Assembly: GCF_002157875.1 (NCBI RefSeq)
Contig: NZ_CP021376.1
Coordinates: 62,001 to 126,000 of the forward strand
DNA from: Oceanisphaera avium
GTDB lineage: Bacteria > Pseudomonadota > Gammaproteobacteria > Enterobacterales > Aeromonadaceae
Direction of reading: 5' to 3'
DNA length: 64,000 nucleotides
Below, one piece after another: positions 48,530-57,613 of the stretch. The notes beneath the pieces were generated by a model, which was not told the DNA's origin, did no database searches, and was given only the letters and a program-made list of their open reading frames with translations. The translations under genes and the position numbers were made by a program. Every line of letters begins with the position of its first letter. The first letter of the stretch is position 1.

Positions 48530-48921
48530 GCTTATTAGAGTTTATTAATTTCCCCCCACTAGGTGATGAGCGCGGTTCATTAGTGGCTTTAGAAGCTGAT
48601 AATACAGTGCCTTTCGATATCAAGCGTGTCTATTACATCTTCAATACTCAAGCCGGTGTAGCAAGAGGCTTTCATGCCCACCATAACCTTAAGCAAGTAG
48701 CAGTATGTGTCACCGGTAAATGCCGTATGGTGCTTGATGATGGCAAAACTCGCGAAGACGTTTGGTTAGACTCTCCAACTAAAGGTTTATTAATAGGCGA
48801 TTTGGTGTGGCGAGAAATGCATGATTTCAGTGAAGACTGTGTACTGCTAGTGCTAGCCAGCGAACATTATGATGAAACTGATTATATTCGTGATTATGAA
48901 GAATTTCTGAGGTGTTTATGA
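48526..48921 (+). CDS. fdtA: dTDP-4-keto-6-deoxyglucose ketoisomerase, FdtA/QdtA-like
   Basis: 131 residues, a single cupin of the WxcM/FdtA class: DERGSLVALE, then H50-x-H52-H (GFHAHHNLKQ) as active-site histidines. It converts the RmlB product to a 3-keto sugar; FdtA gives the 6-deoxy-xylo (galacto) form and QdtA the gluco form, which sequence inspection alone cannot separate. It is coupled to rmlC by ATGA and to the next gene by ATGA. Confidence 0.87.
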   Translation: MSLLEFINFPPLGDERGSLVALEADNTVPFDIKRVYYIFNTQAGVARGFHAHHNLKQVAVCVTGKCRMVLDDGKTREDVWLDSPTKGLLIGDLVWREMHDFSEDCVLLVLASEHYDETDYIRDYEEFLRCL

Positions 48922-49655
48922 GTATCCACCCAACCGCAATAGTGTCTAATAAAGCAATAGTTGGTGCTAACGTTAAGATAGGTGCCTATACAATTATTTA
49001 CGATAATGTTGAAATTGCTGAAAATACAGTAATTGAAGCGTTTTGTGAAATAGGCGTATCAAATCATCTGTCGGGTGGTGAAATATTATATATAGGCTCA
49101 AATTCACATATTAGATCTCACAGTATCTTTTATGAGGGCTCAGTGTTCTTAGAGTCATTAGTTACAGGTCATCGTGTGACTGTACGCGAAAAAATAAAAG
49201 CCGGTAAAAATTTACAAATAGGAACGCTATCTGATTTACAAGGGCATTGTGAAATTGGTGATTATGTTCGTTTTCATAGTAACGTGCATATAGGTCAGAA
49301 AAGTAAAATTGGTAATTATGTATGGATTTTTCCTTATGTCGTACTAACAAATGACCCGCATCCGCCAAGTGATACATTGCTTGGTGTAACAGTTAAAGAT
49401 TTTGCTGTTATTGCAACTATGAGTGTGATTTTACCAGGTGCAATAATTAGCCGAGGCTGCCTAGTTGGTGCTCATTCTTCTATTAAGGGTATTACAGAAG
49501 AAGATATGATTTATGCTGGCTCACCTGCTAAAAAAATATGTTCCACCGCGAAAATAAAACTGCATGACAAAAGTGGAAGTGCATACCCATGGCGCAAGCA
49601 CTTTCATCGAGGCTATCCAGAAGAGCTGGTTAAACAATGGATGAGTGAATTGTGA
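48918..49655 (+). CDS. Hexapeptide-repeat acyltransferase, FdtC/QdtC-like
   Basis: 245 residues of left-handed beta-helix repeats (IHPTAIVSNKAIVGANVKIG and onward). GAGG precedes the ATG by 5 bp. It lies between fdtA and fdtB, so it most likely N-acylates the 3-amino-3,6-dideoxyhexose nucleotide. The C-terminal extension (from about 205) with AYPWRKHFHRGYP is unusual for short FdtC proteins and may belong to a longer subfamily. Donor could be acetyl-CoA or a hydroxyacyl-CoA. Confidence 0.78.
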   Translation: MSIHPTAIVSNKAIVGANVKIGAYTIIYDNVEIAENTVIEAFCEIGVSNHLSGGEILYIGSNSHIRSHSIFYEGSVFLESLVTGHRVTVREKIKAGKNLQIGTLSDLQGHCEIGDYVRFHSNVHIGQKSKIGNYVWIFPYVVLTNDPHPPSDTLLGVTVKDFAVIATMSVILPGAIISRGCLVGAHSSIKGITEEDMIYAGSPAKKICSTAKIKLHDKSGSAYPWRKHFHRGYPEELVKQWMSEL

Positions 49656-50071
49656 ATATAAAAAAATCATTCGCTATAGAAGAAATTAAAGTTGGTATGA
49701 CAGCATCCTATAGTCAGACAATTACAGATGCTGATGTAAAAGCTTTTGCAGGTGTTTCTGGTGATCATAATCCTGTGCACTTAAGTGAGGAATATGCAAA
49801 AGACTCTAGGTTTAAAGATAGAATTGCACATGGTTTATTAACAGCTAGCTTTTTTTCTGCAATTTTCGGAACAAAGCTACCTGGCGAAGGCTGTGTATAT
49901 GCAGGTCAGAATTTGCAATTTAAAAGACCAGTTTATTTAGGTGACACGGTGATTGCTAAAGTAACTGTTACCGCAGTTGATGTTCTTAAAAAGCGTGTAA
50001 CGTTTGAAACAGTGTGTACGGTTAAAGGAAAACCCGTAACAACTGGTACAGCCGAAATATTTATTCCCTAG
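49652..50071 (+). CDS. MaoC-like (R)-specific enoyl-CoA hydratase
   Basis: 139 residues, single hotdog domain. The hydratase-2 motif D38-x4-H43 (SGDHNPVH) is intact, followed by RIAHGLLTASFFSAI and a GQNLQFKRPVYLGD segment. It would hydrate trans-2-enoyl-CoA to (R)-3-hydroxyacyl-CoA. It starts with GTG overlapping the previous stop (GTGA), so it is clearly part of the sugar-modification set and may supply the acyl donor for the neighbouring transferase. Confidence 0.85.
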   Translation: MNIKKSFAIEEIKVGMTASYSQTITDADVKAFAGVSGDHNPVHLSEEYAKDSRFKDRIAHGLLTASFFSAIFGTKLPGEGCVYAGQNLQFKRPVYLGDTVIAKVTVTAVDVLKKRVTFETVCTVKGKPVTTGTAEIFIP

Positions 50072-50080
50072 GTATATAAA

Positions 50081-51211
50081 ATGATCCCTTTCCTAGATTT
50101 AAAAGCCATCAACGCCCAATACCGTGATGAGCTTATAGAAGCCTGCACCCGTGTTATCGACTCTGGTTGGTATATCGCAGGTAATGAACTCACACAATTT
50201 GAACAAGCGTTCGCCAGCTACTGCGGCACTAAGCACGCGATTGGTGTGGCTAATGGCCTTGATGCACTTATTCTCACCCTGCGCGCGTGGAAAAAATTGG
50301 GCAAGCTCAAAGACGGCGACGAAGTCATAGTGCCGTCCAACACCTACATTGCCAGTATTTTAGCTATTAGCGCTAACGATTTGGTGCCAGTGCTCGTGGA
50401 GCCAGATTTAGCCACTTACAATCTATGCCCGAAACAAACAGAAGCTGCAATTACCACTAAAACCCGTGCCATTTTACCCGTGCACTTATATGGCCAATTA
50501 GCCGATATGCCAGCCATTATGGCTATTGCCAAGAATCATAATTTATTGGTGCTAGAAGACTCCGCCCAAGCCCACGGTGCCAGCGCTATTGATGATAAAG
50601 GAAAGAGCAAAAAAGCCGGTAACTGGGGCGATGCCAGTGGCTTTAGTTTTTACCCAGGCAAAAACCTCGGTGCCTTAGGCGATGCCGGCGCAGTAACTAC
50701 CAACGACGATGAGCTAGCAGCAACCCTGCGTGCATTACGTAATTATGGCTCACACGAGAAATACAAAAATCTTTTCCAAGGTGTGAATAGCCGGCTAGAT
50801 GAAATTCAAGCCGCCATGCTCAGCGTCAAGCTAACACACCTAGATACAGAAATAGCACACAGAAGAAAAGTCGCCGTAGCTTATCTAAAAGGCATCACCA
50901 ATCCAGCAATCGTTTTGCCAACTCAACACTCAACACTCAACACTCAACACTCTCACGTCTGGCATGTGTTCGTCATCCGCTGCGAGCAGCGCGAGGCTCT
51001 GCAAAAGCACTTGCTAGAGCATGGCATTCAAACCTTAATCCACTACCCAATTCCACCGCATCAGCAACAGGCTTATAAAGAGTGGAATATGGATAGTTAT
51101 CCGGTATCAGAAATGATTCATCAGCAGGTGATGAGCTTGCCGATGGGGCCGACTATTACGATGGATGAAGTCAAAAAAGTGATTACAGCCATAAATACAT
51201 TCAAAATTTAA
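50081..51211 (+). CDS. fdtB: DegT/DnrJ-family sugar aminotransferase, FdtB/QdtB-like
   Basis: 376 residues. PLP lysine K194 in [12 protein letters not shown], with DSAQAHGA and [16 protein letters not shown], places it in the DegT/DnrJ/EryC1/StrS family. It would transaminate the 3-keto sugar made by FdtA. A stretch of about 11 residues at 281-291 ([11 protein letters not shown]) before HVWHVFVIR is a CAACACT heptad insertion. MPMGP-type C-terminus normal. Confidence 0.88.
   Translation: MIPFLDLKAINAQYRDELIEACTRVIDSGWYIAGNELTQFEQAFASYCGTKHAIGVANGLDALILTLRAWKKLGKLKDGDEVIVPSNTYIASILAISANDLVPVLVEPDLATYNLCPKQTEAAITTKTRAILPVHLYGQLADMPAIMAIAKNHNLLVLEDSAQAHGASAIDDKGKSKKAGNWGDASGFSFYPGKNLGALGDAGAVTTNDDELAATLRALRNYGSHEKYKNLFQGVNSRLDEIQAAMLSVKLTHLDTEIAHRRKVAVAYLKGITNPAIVLPTQHSTLNTQHSHVWHVFVIRCEQREALQKHLLEHGIQTLIHYPIPPHQQQAYKEWNMDSYPVSEMIHQQVMSLPMGPTITMDEVKKVITAINTFKI
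50921..50953 (+). repeat. CAACACT heptads inside fdtB
   Basis: Four in-frame tandem heptads in the open CTCAACA orientation, lying just before HVWHVFVIR. Confidence 0.88.
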
Positions 51212-51235
51212 AATTACTCATTAAGAATTAATTCT

Positions 51236-52492
51236 GTGACACTGATAAAAACCAGCCTGCTTAACGGCATTGCGGTAGTGATAAAAATGCTCACTATGCT
51301 AGGGCTTAACAAGATACTCGCTATCTACGTTGGCCCTGCAGGCTATGCGGCGATTGGTAACTTTCAAAACGCTGCACAAATGATCACTACCTTTGCCAGC
51401 GGTGCGATTAATACCGGTGTCGTGAAATACACCGCTGAATACCATGATGATGAAGAAAAGCAGCGGCAAGTGTGGCGCACTGCGGGCACAATTGCTGTGC
51501 TGGGATCCGTCATTACCGGAATAGGCGTAGCTGTATTCAGCAAGCAAATCGCGCAATGGTTTTTGCAGGACGAAAGTTACAACACTGTTTTTATCTGGTT
51601 TTCAGTCACGCTGGTTTTCTTTATTTTTAATACGTTGTTACTGGCGATATTAAACGGTAAAAAAGAAATTCATCGTTACATCATTGCTAACATTGCAGGC
51701 AGCCTTTTTTCATTGGCCGCCACCAGTATTCTAGCGATCCAGTTTGGATTACTTGGTGCATTAACTGCATTAGCTATTTTTCCTTCTTTTGCATTTGTTG
51801 TTACTTTGTACCTTTGCTATAAGGCTGATTGGTTTAAATTCAGTTATTTGTTCGGCCGCTTAGATAAGCAAGTCGTTTTAAATCTCAGCAAATACACCGC
51901 CATGGCTCTCACCAGTGCAGCTTGTGTGCCAGTAAGTCATATACTCATTCGTACGCACCTTGCCGATACCTTAGGGTTGGATGCTGCAGGTTACTGGGAA
52001 GCCATGTGGCGCTTAAGTGGGGCTTACTTAATGCTCGTAACAACAACGCTAAGCCTGTACTACCTGCCTAAGCTATCAGAACTGAAAGATCCAAAAGAAA
52101 TAAAGGCGGAAATCCTCCAGGGCTACAAGATTATCCTGCCCGTAGCTGCTGCCTGTGGTTTAGTTATTTACTTGCTGCGGGACTTTATTATCGGCTTGCT
52201 TTTTACCCAAGACTTTATACCCATGCGTGAACTGTTTGCTTGGCAAATGGTGGGCGATACGTTAAAGATTGGCAGTTGGATACTTGCTTACCTGATGCTA
52301 GGTAAAGCCATGATGAAGTTATTTATTGCCAGTGAAATTGTGTTTGCAGCAGGGTTTTATGGTTGGACGTATTTTTTTACAAGTATGTACGGCTTAGAAG
52401 GTGTCACCATTGCGCATGCAATTAACTACGCAATTTATTGGGTGGTGATGGGTGTGTTTATTGGTAAAGTTTTTTTAAGAAAGCAATCATAG
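51236..52492 (+). CDS. wzx: O-antigen flippase Wzx (WzxE-like)
   Basis: 418 residues with about 12 membrane segments. The N-terminus (VGPAGYAAIGNFQNA, NTGVVKYTAEYHDD) resembles the WzxE branch of the MOP/PST superfamily. It moves the undecaprenyl-linked repeat unit across the inner membrane. It starts with GTG without a clear ribosome site. GC content falls sharply after it. Confidence 0.87.
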   Translation: MTLIKTSLLNGIAVVIKMLTMLGLNKILAIYVGPAGYAAIGNFQNAAQMITTFASGAINTGVVKYTAEYHDDEEKQRQVWRTAGTIAVLGSVITGIGVAVFSKQIAQWFLQDESYNTVFIWFSVTLVFFIFNTLLLAILNGKKEIHRYIIANIAGSLFSLAATSILAIQFGLLGALTALAIFPSFAFVVTLYLCYKADWFKFSYLFGRLDKQVVLNLSKYTAMALTSAACVPVSHILIRTHLADTLGLDAAGYWEAMWRLSGAYLMLVTTTLSLYYLPKLSELKDPKEIKAEILQGYKIILPVAAACGLVIYLLRDFIIGLLFTQDFIPMRELFAWQMVGDTLKIGSWILAYLMLGKAMMKLFIASEIVFAAGFYGWTYFFTSMYGLEGVTIAHAINYAIYWVVMGVFIGKVFLRKQS

Positions 52493-52589
52493 TCTCTTGC
52501 CCTGCTCATCGCTGCGTTCAACTCTTTATTGTTAATGAAATTTTAACCATGAGTAAATTATAATGTTTTTATAAGGATTTAATTAAACA

Positions 52590-53486
52590 ATGAAATATGT
52601 AAATAAAATTTCAATTGTTACGCTCACATATAAAAACTGGCACCTTTTAAATAATGCTATTAATTCATTGGCTAGCCAAGTAATAGATAAATATTATGAA
52701 GTTGAGTACATTATAGTTGACGACGGTACTGTTGGTTTCAACGTTAGCTATGTTGAAGATTTACTTTGTAAACTAAGAGCACTTAATTTCGAATGCCATT
52801 TAATCATTAATGAAAAAAACTTAGGAACGGTAGCATCATTTAATAATGCAATCAAAAAATCCACGGGTGACTTGATCGTCCCGTTATCAGCAGATGATGA
52901 ACTATATGATGAAAATGTAATAGCAAAAATTATTGATAAGTTTAATAGCAATAAGTGTTTATTATTAACAGCATTAAGAGTGCCAGTAAGAAATGAAAAA
53001 GAGTTATATGTGTTACCCGAAAAAAAATATTGGAATTTGTTTCACTTTCCTAAGAAATTACATGAAAAGATTTCCCTAAATGGCAATATAATCTCTGGCG
53101 CGTGCACTTATTATCATAAAAATATTTTTAAAAAAGTTGGGATGTTTGATGAAGATTATCGTTTAATAGAAGATTATCCTTTTTATCTAGAGGTGCTTTC
53201 AAAAGGTATTAGTATTCCATTATTAAAAGTAAAAGCTATTAAATATAGTATGCAAGGTGTATCTACTAACCATAGAGTTAGCCCACTCTTTACTAAGGAT
53301 ATGAACTTGTTACTACAGAGAATACTTAAAGAAGGAGAATTTAATTTTTTTGAAAAGCGTTACTTTCATTTTCAGCGTTGTTTACCTGTGACCGAAAAAG
53401 TAAGAGTTAAAAATATAGTACTCTATCCAGAACAGTTGGCTTTATGGGTGTTGAGAAATGTTAAGAAATTAATTTGGAGAAAATGA
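52590..53486 (+). CDS. Glycosyltransferase family 2
   Basis: 298 residues of the GT-A fold: SIVTLTYKNWHLLNNAINSL, YIIVDDGT and the metal-site SADDELYDEN. EDYPFYLEVLSKG marks the acceptor side. It transfers a sugar to the growing O-unit on the cytoplasmic side. Very AT-rich, unlike the rml genes. Confidence 0.85.
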   Translation: MKYVNKISIVTLTYKNWHLLNNAINSLASQVIDKYYEVEYIIVDDGTVGFNVSYVEDLLCKLRALNFECHLIINEKNLGTVASFNNAIKKSTGDLIVPLSADDELYDENVIAKIIDKFNSNKCLLLTALRVPVRNEKELYVLPEKKYWNLFHFPKKLHEKISLNGNIISGACTYYHKNIFKKVGMFDEDYRLIEDYPFYLEVLSKGISIPLLKVKAIKYSMQGVSTNHRVSPLFTKDMNLLLQRILKEGEFNFFEKRYFHFQRCLPVTEKVRVKNIVLYPEQLALWVLRNVKKLIWRK

Positions 53487-53487
53487 A

Positions 53488-54270
53488 TTGAATGTTCTTG
53501 TTATTCCTATATATAACAATATAGAAACATGCATGGTTTTTTTAGACCGTCATTATGAGTTTTTTATAAAGTATAATGTCAGGCTAATATTTTGTAATAA
53601 TGATAACACATCAATTACAGAACTAAATAAGGATTACGCCCAATTAATAATTAAAATAATTAATAACAATAAGAACCATGGTTATTTTGGATCAGCAAGA
53701 GAGGCATTAATTTACTTAAAAAATATCGAATACAATTATGTTATTTTATCTAATGTAGATCTATGCCTTGATGAATCTTATTTTAAAGGGCTAGCGGATA
53801 ATATAAGTGACGAGCCATTAATCTTAGCTCCCAGTATTATTTCAAATTTGACTAGACGGCAGCAAAATCCACTATATAGAGAGAAACCACGGAAAATCAA
53901 GATGCGATTTCTTTATTTTTTGCTTTTAAATAGATATTTTTATGCTTTTTATAAGGCTTTAAGTTCAGTTTTCTCTAGAGAGAGTACAAAACAAAGTGAT
54001 TTAAGGATATACGCCGTACACGGAGCTAATGTTATTGTTAATTATAAAGCCATACAACGCGGTATTGATTTTTCTCATTGTGGATTTTTATTTGGTGAAG
54101 AGATTTCATTAGCTGAAAGAGTAGCAGAGCTTGATGTTGAAGTTAGATTTATAAAGACTATGAAAGTAGTTCATTATGAGCATGATTCGACAGGTAATTA
54201 TTTGCGGAGCAAGCTAATTACTTGTTACCACAGGCGTTCAATTGGTAATATTATAAGAAAGTTTTTTTAA
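53488..54270 (+). CDS. Glycosyltransferase-like protein (GT2, rhamnosyltransferase-type)
   Basis: 260 residues. VIPIYNN, IFCNND, NKNHGYFGSAREAL and the DXD-like VILSNVDL suggest a GT2 enzyme with a VHGANVIV acceptor strand. Start is a TTG with GGAGA upstream, immediately after the previous stop; no in-frame ATG is near. AT-rich. Family assignment is reasonable, acceptor unknown. Confidence 0.7.
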   Translation: MNVLVIPIYNNIETCMVFLDRHYEFFIKYNVRLIFCNNDNTSITELNKDYAQLIIKIINNNKNHGYFGSAREALIYLKNIEYNYVILSNVDLCLDESYFKGLADNISDEPLILAPSIISNLTRRQQNPLYREKPRKIKMRFLYFLLLNRYFYAFYKALSSVFSRESTKQSDLRIYAVHGANVIVNYKAIQRGIDFSHCGFLFGEEISLAERVAELDVEVRFIKTMKVVHYEHDSTGNYLRSKLITCYHRRSIGNIIRKFF

Positions 54271-55497
54271 ATGTTTATTTATGATTTTATTAATAGTGTT
54301 AATATAGAGCTGTATTTTTTAACAATATTTTTTTTAATTACCGTCATGATTTCAATAGCATACTTTTTAAAACAAAAAATATTGCACCCCATTTTCCTTG
54401 GCGATTTATTTTTTTTTCAAAGTGCTCTTGTTTATGTATTTCATGAAAATAATAATTATTTAATGTATTCTTTGCTTATAATTTTTGTCTATATTTTGTC
54501 AAGAACTATTGGAATGTATCTTAACAATAAATTGTTTTTTTTTAGTTGTGCAAGAGCGTCTAGAGCTCATTTATCCCGTAAATTATTCTTAATGATAGTC
54601 ATATTATGTTCGGTTTTTAGTATTCTTACATTTTTTTATTTAGATTCTTTGAGTCAGATTAATACATCATTTAAAATAACTTGGGTTTTAGAGAAGCCAA
54701 TTCTAAGTTTCTTCTATTCATTTTCACTTATCGCCAGTCTTGTTTTTATACCCTTATATTTTGTTAAGCAAAAACGTAGTGTTTTGGATAAACTATTAGC
54801 TTTGTTAGTTTTGTTTATTTTTTCATATAATTCTGTAATGTTTCATATGAAAGGATACTTCATATTTGTATTGCTATCTTTATTTTTTTATTTTGACTGC
54901 AAAGGTAAGAAAATAAATCTTAAAGTAATTATTTTAGTGTTGTTAATTGCTTTGTTTTACTTATCTTTATTTTATAATTTAGATAGTTATATTAAATTAA
55001 TCGATAGGATTATTAAAAATGCAGATGGGAGTTTCATTTTTTTAGAATATAATTTAGGTGATGGTCGTATATTTTTATTTTATAATGCATATATTTACTT
55101 TATGAAATTCATCTTTTTTAAATTTCTCCCTTCGCATGAACTTGGCCAAGCCATCTCAAGTTTTGCCCCTTACGTTTATGCTGAAGGCGGAGGAGTAAAC
55201 GATCATTTCATTATCTATCTTTTTTTGAGCACAGATCAGCAAAGCTTTCAGTTGATAATGTTTATGGCTTTTATAAATGTAATTATTCTACCATTGCTCA
55301 GCTATTTGAAATCTTCAAAAAATTTATTTCTATTCGGCCTTGGAGGCTGGCTGTATATAAATAGCTTTCTTGTTTTTCAGATGCCAAGTGGTTTTTTTCT
55401 TTCCTTATCTAAATACTTAAGTTGCTTGATTTTAATATCCTTAATTATTTTGTTGTACAAGATGCTTATTATAAAGAACAAGGCGCATAGTAAGTAA
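54271..55497 (+). CDS. wzy: Probable O-antigen polymerase Wzy
   Basis: 408 residues, highly hydrophobic with about ten to twelve membrane segments and a longer periplasmic loop (about 250-320, LGDGRIFLFYNAYIYFM and SSFAPYVYAEGGG). No sequence signature, as usual for Wzy. It is called from topology and position among glycosyltransferases downstream of wzx. The ATG follows the previous stop directly. Most AT-rich gene of the cluster. Confidence 0.68.
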   Translation: MFIYDFINSVNIELYFLTIFFLITVMISIAYFLKQKILHPIFLGDLFFFQSALVYVFHENNNYLMYSLLIIFVYILSRTIGMYLNNKLFFFSCARASRAHLSRKLFLMIVILCSVFSILTFFYLDSLSQINTSFKITWVLEKPILSFFYSFSLIASLVFIPLYFVKQKRSVLDKLLALLVLFIFSYNSVMFHMKGYFIFVLLSLFFYFDCKGKKINLKVIILVLLIALFYLSLFYNLDSYIKLIDRIIKNADGSFIFLEYNLGDGRIFLFYNAYIYFMKFIFFKFLPSHELGQAISSFAPYVYAEGGGVNDHFIIYLFLSTDQQSFQLIMFMAFINVIILPLLSYLKSSKNLFLFGLGGWLYINSFLVFQMPSGFFLSLSKYLSCLILISLIILLYKMLIIKNKAHSK

Positions 55498-55543
55498 TCA
55501 TTATTTTTATATGTTGATTTATAGTTTATCTAAGGAGTAAGTA

Positions 55544-56335
55544 GTGGAGGAGCTTTGCAATAAAGTTACTGTTGTTACTGCGGTTTATAACTCTGAAAAA
55601 TACATAACAAAAAGTATTGATTCTGTGTTAGATCAATCCTATGTTAATTGGGAGTTGATACTAGTGGATGATAAATCCAATGATTTATCTGTAGAAATTA
55701 TAAGGTCATACGTAGAATTAGACCCTAGAATTAAATTAATTGAATTAACTGAAAACTTGGGAGCTGCGGTAGTTCGCAACAAGGCTATAGAGAGGGCACA
55801 AGGTCGCTATATTGCATTTTTAGATAGTGATGATGTCTGGTTACCTAATAAACTTGAAAAACAAATCTCCTTTATGCAGAAAAATAATTACCCGTTTACG
55901 TTTGGTGCTTATGACAAAATTAATGAGAGTGATGAAATATTTGGTCATTTGGGAGTGCCAAGTAAAGTTAGTTACTATGACCTGTTGAAATCATCTTCAA
56001 TTGGTTGCTTGACTGCTATTTACGATACAGAATATTTTGGAAAAGTTTATATGCCTTTAATACGTAAGCGTCAAGATTTAGGGTTATGGTTGAAGTTACT
56101 AAAAAAAACGGATTTCGCTTATGGTCTCAACGAGACGTTAGGTATATATAAGGTACGCCAAGACTCAATTTCAGCTAGTAAAAAAAATGCGGCTCTCTTC
56201 ACTTGGCGTTTATATCGAGATGTTGAAAAATTAAATTTAATAAAAGCTAGTTATTATTTTTCTCAATATGCTATCCGTGGACTGTTACGAACAAAACATC
56301 CAGATTTAGCTAGGTTTTTGGGGTTCCTCAAATGA
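55544..56335 (+). CDS. Glycosyltransferase family 2
   Basis: 263 residues with TVVTAVYNSEKYITKSIDSV, LVDDKSND, the GAAVVRNKAIE helix and FLDSDDVWLPNKLE, a standard GT-A donor site. GTG start with AAGGAG 5 bp upstream. It adds one sugar of the O-unit. Confidence 0.86.
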   Translation: MEELCNKVTVVTAVYNSEKYITKSIDSVLDQSYVNWELILVDDKSNDLSVEIIRSYVELDPRIKLIELTENLGAAVVRNKAIERAQGRYIAFLDSDDVWLPNKLEKQISFMQKNNYPFTFGAYDKINESDEIFGHLGVPSKVSYYDLLKSSSIGCLTAIYDTEYFGKVYMPLIRKRQDLGLWLKLLKKTDFAYGLNETLGIYKVRQDSISASKKNAALFTWRLYRDVEKLNLIKASYYFSQYAIRGLLRTKHPDLARFLGFLK

Positions 56336-56357
56336 ACCTTAATAAAGTGGAGTTAGC

Positions 56358-57557
56358 ATGAAAATTTCCATTGCTGGAACAGGTTACGTCGGTTTATCCA
56401 ATGCCATGCTACTAGCTCAACACAACCAAGTGTGTGCTATCGACATAGTGCCGGAAAAAGTTGCGCTACTAAACAATAAGCAGTCACCCATCGCTGATAT
56501 TGAAATTGAGGAGTTTTTAGCTAATAAAACGCTAAATTTTACTGCAACTTTAGATAAGCAAGAGGCGTATCAAAACGCTGATTATGTAATAATTGCTACC
56601 CCTACAAACTATGATCCTAAAACCAATTATTTTGATACTAGTAGTGTAGAGGCTGTGGTCAGTGATGTTGCGGAAGTTAACCCTAACGCAACGATTATTA
56701 TTAAGTCCACAGTGCCGGTAGGTTTTACAGAGCAACTCAACATTAAATACTCAACACTTGACATTATTTTCTCACCTGAATTCTTACGTGAGGGTAAGGC
56801 GCTGTACGATAACCTTTATCCTTCACGCATTATTGTGGGTGGGCAAAGCGAACAGGCTAAAACCTTTGTCAGTCTTTTACAGCAGGGTGCAATTAAACAA
56901 GATGTAACGGTACTCTTTACTAATAATACTGAAGCTGAAGCGGTGAAGCTGTTTTCTAATACTTATCTGGCTATGCGTGTGGCGTATTTTAATGAGCTAG
57001 ACAGCTATGCTGAAGCGCAGGGTTTAAATTCTCAGCAGATTATTCAAGGCGTTGGTTTAGATCCTCGTATTGGCGATCACTACAACAACCCTAGCTTTGG
57101 CTATGGCGGTTATTGCTTGCCTAAAGACACCAAACAGCTGCTAGCGAACTACGATCAAGTACCTAATAACATTATCCAAGCCATTGTTGAAGCCAACCGC
57201 ACTCGTAAAGATTTTATTGCCGAGACGGTGATCAAGAAGCTCAATGCGCTACCAAAATCGCATTCAGGAGCACAAACTGTGGTGGGTATCTACCGTTTGG
57301 TGATGAAGGAAGGTTCTGATAATTTCCGGGCTTCTGCGATTCAGGGCATTATGAAACGCATTAAAGCTAAAGGTATTGAAGTGGTGGTGTATGAGCCTGT
57401 ACTGCAAGAAGAATATTTCTATAACTCGCGGGTTGTCAGTGATTTAAATGAATTTAAAAGATTAAGCACCGTGATTGTCGCCAATCGCTTAAATGAAGAC
57501 TTAATCGACGTAAAAAGCAAAGTTTATACTAGAGATCTGTTTGGTTCTGATTCTTGA
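56358..57557 (+). CDS. ugd: UDP-glucose 6-dehydrogenase
   Basis: 399 residues (E. coli Ugd 388). NAD loop [25 protein letters not shown], catalytic Cys in [12 protein letters not shown] and C-terminal [10 protein letters not shown]. It makes UDP-glucuronate. Between GFTEQ and IIFSPEF the bases resemble CAACACT heptads (about 56733-56762), but the length there equals that of E. coli. About ten extra residues sit before VVGIYRL. Confidence 0.95.
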   Translation: MKISIAGTGYVGLSNAMLLAQHNQVCAIDIVPEKVALLNNKQSPIADIEIEEFLANKTLNFTATLDKQEAYQNADYVIIATPTNYDPKTNYFDTSSVEAVVSDVAEVNPNATIIIKSTVPVGFTEQLNIKYSTLDIIFSPEFLREGKALYDNLYPSRIIVGGQSEQAKTFVSLLQQGAIKQDVTVLFTNNTEAEAVKLFSNTYLAMRVAYFNELDSYAEAQGLNSQQIIQGVGLDPRIGDHYNNPSFGYGGYCLPKDTKQLLANYDQVPNNIIQAIVEANRTRKDFIAETVIKKLNALPKSHSGAQTVVGIYRLVMKEGSDNFRASAIQGIMKRIKAKGIEVVVYEPVLQEEYFYNSRVVSDLNEFKRLSTVIVANRLNEDLIDVKSKVYTRDLFGSDS

Positions 57558-57613
57558 ACGCTTGGGTATTATCTAAATTTTTATAAAACAGTCATAGCTG
57601 TAAAGAGTGAAAT

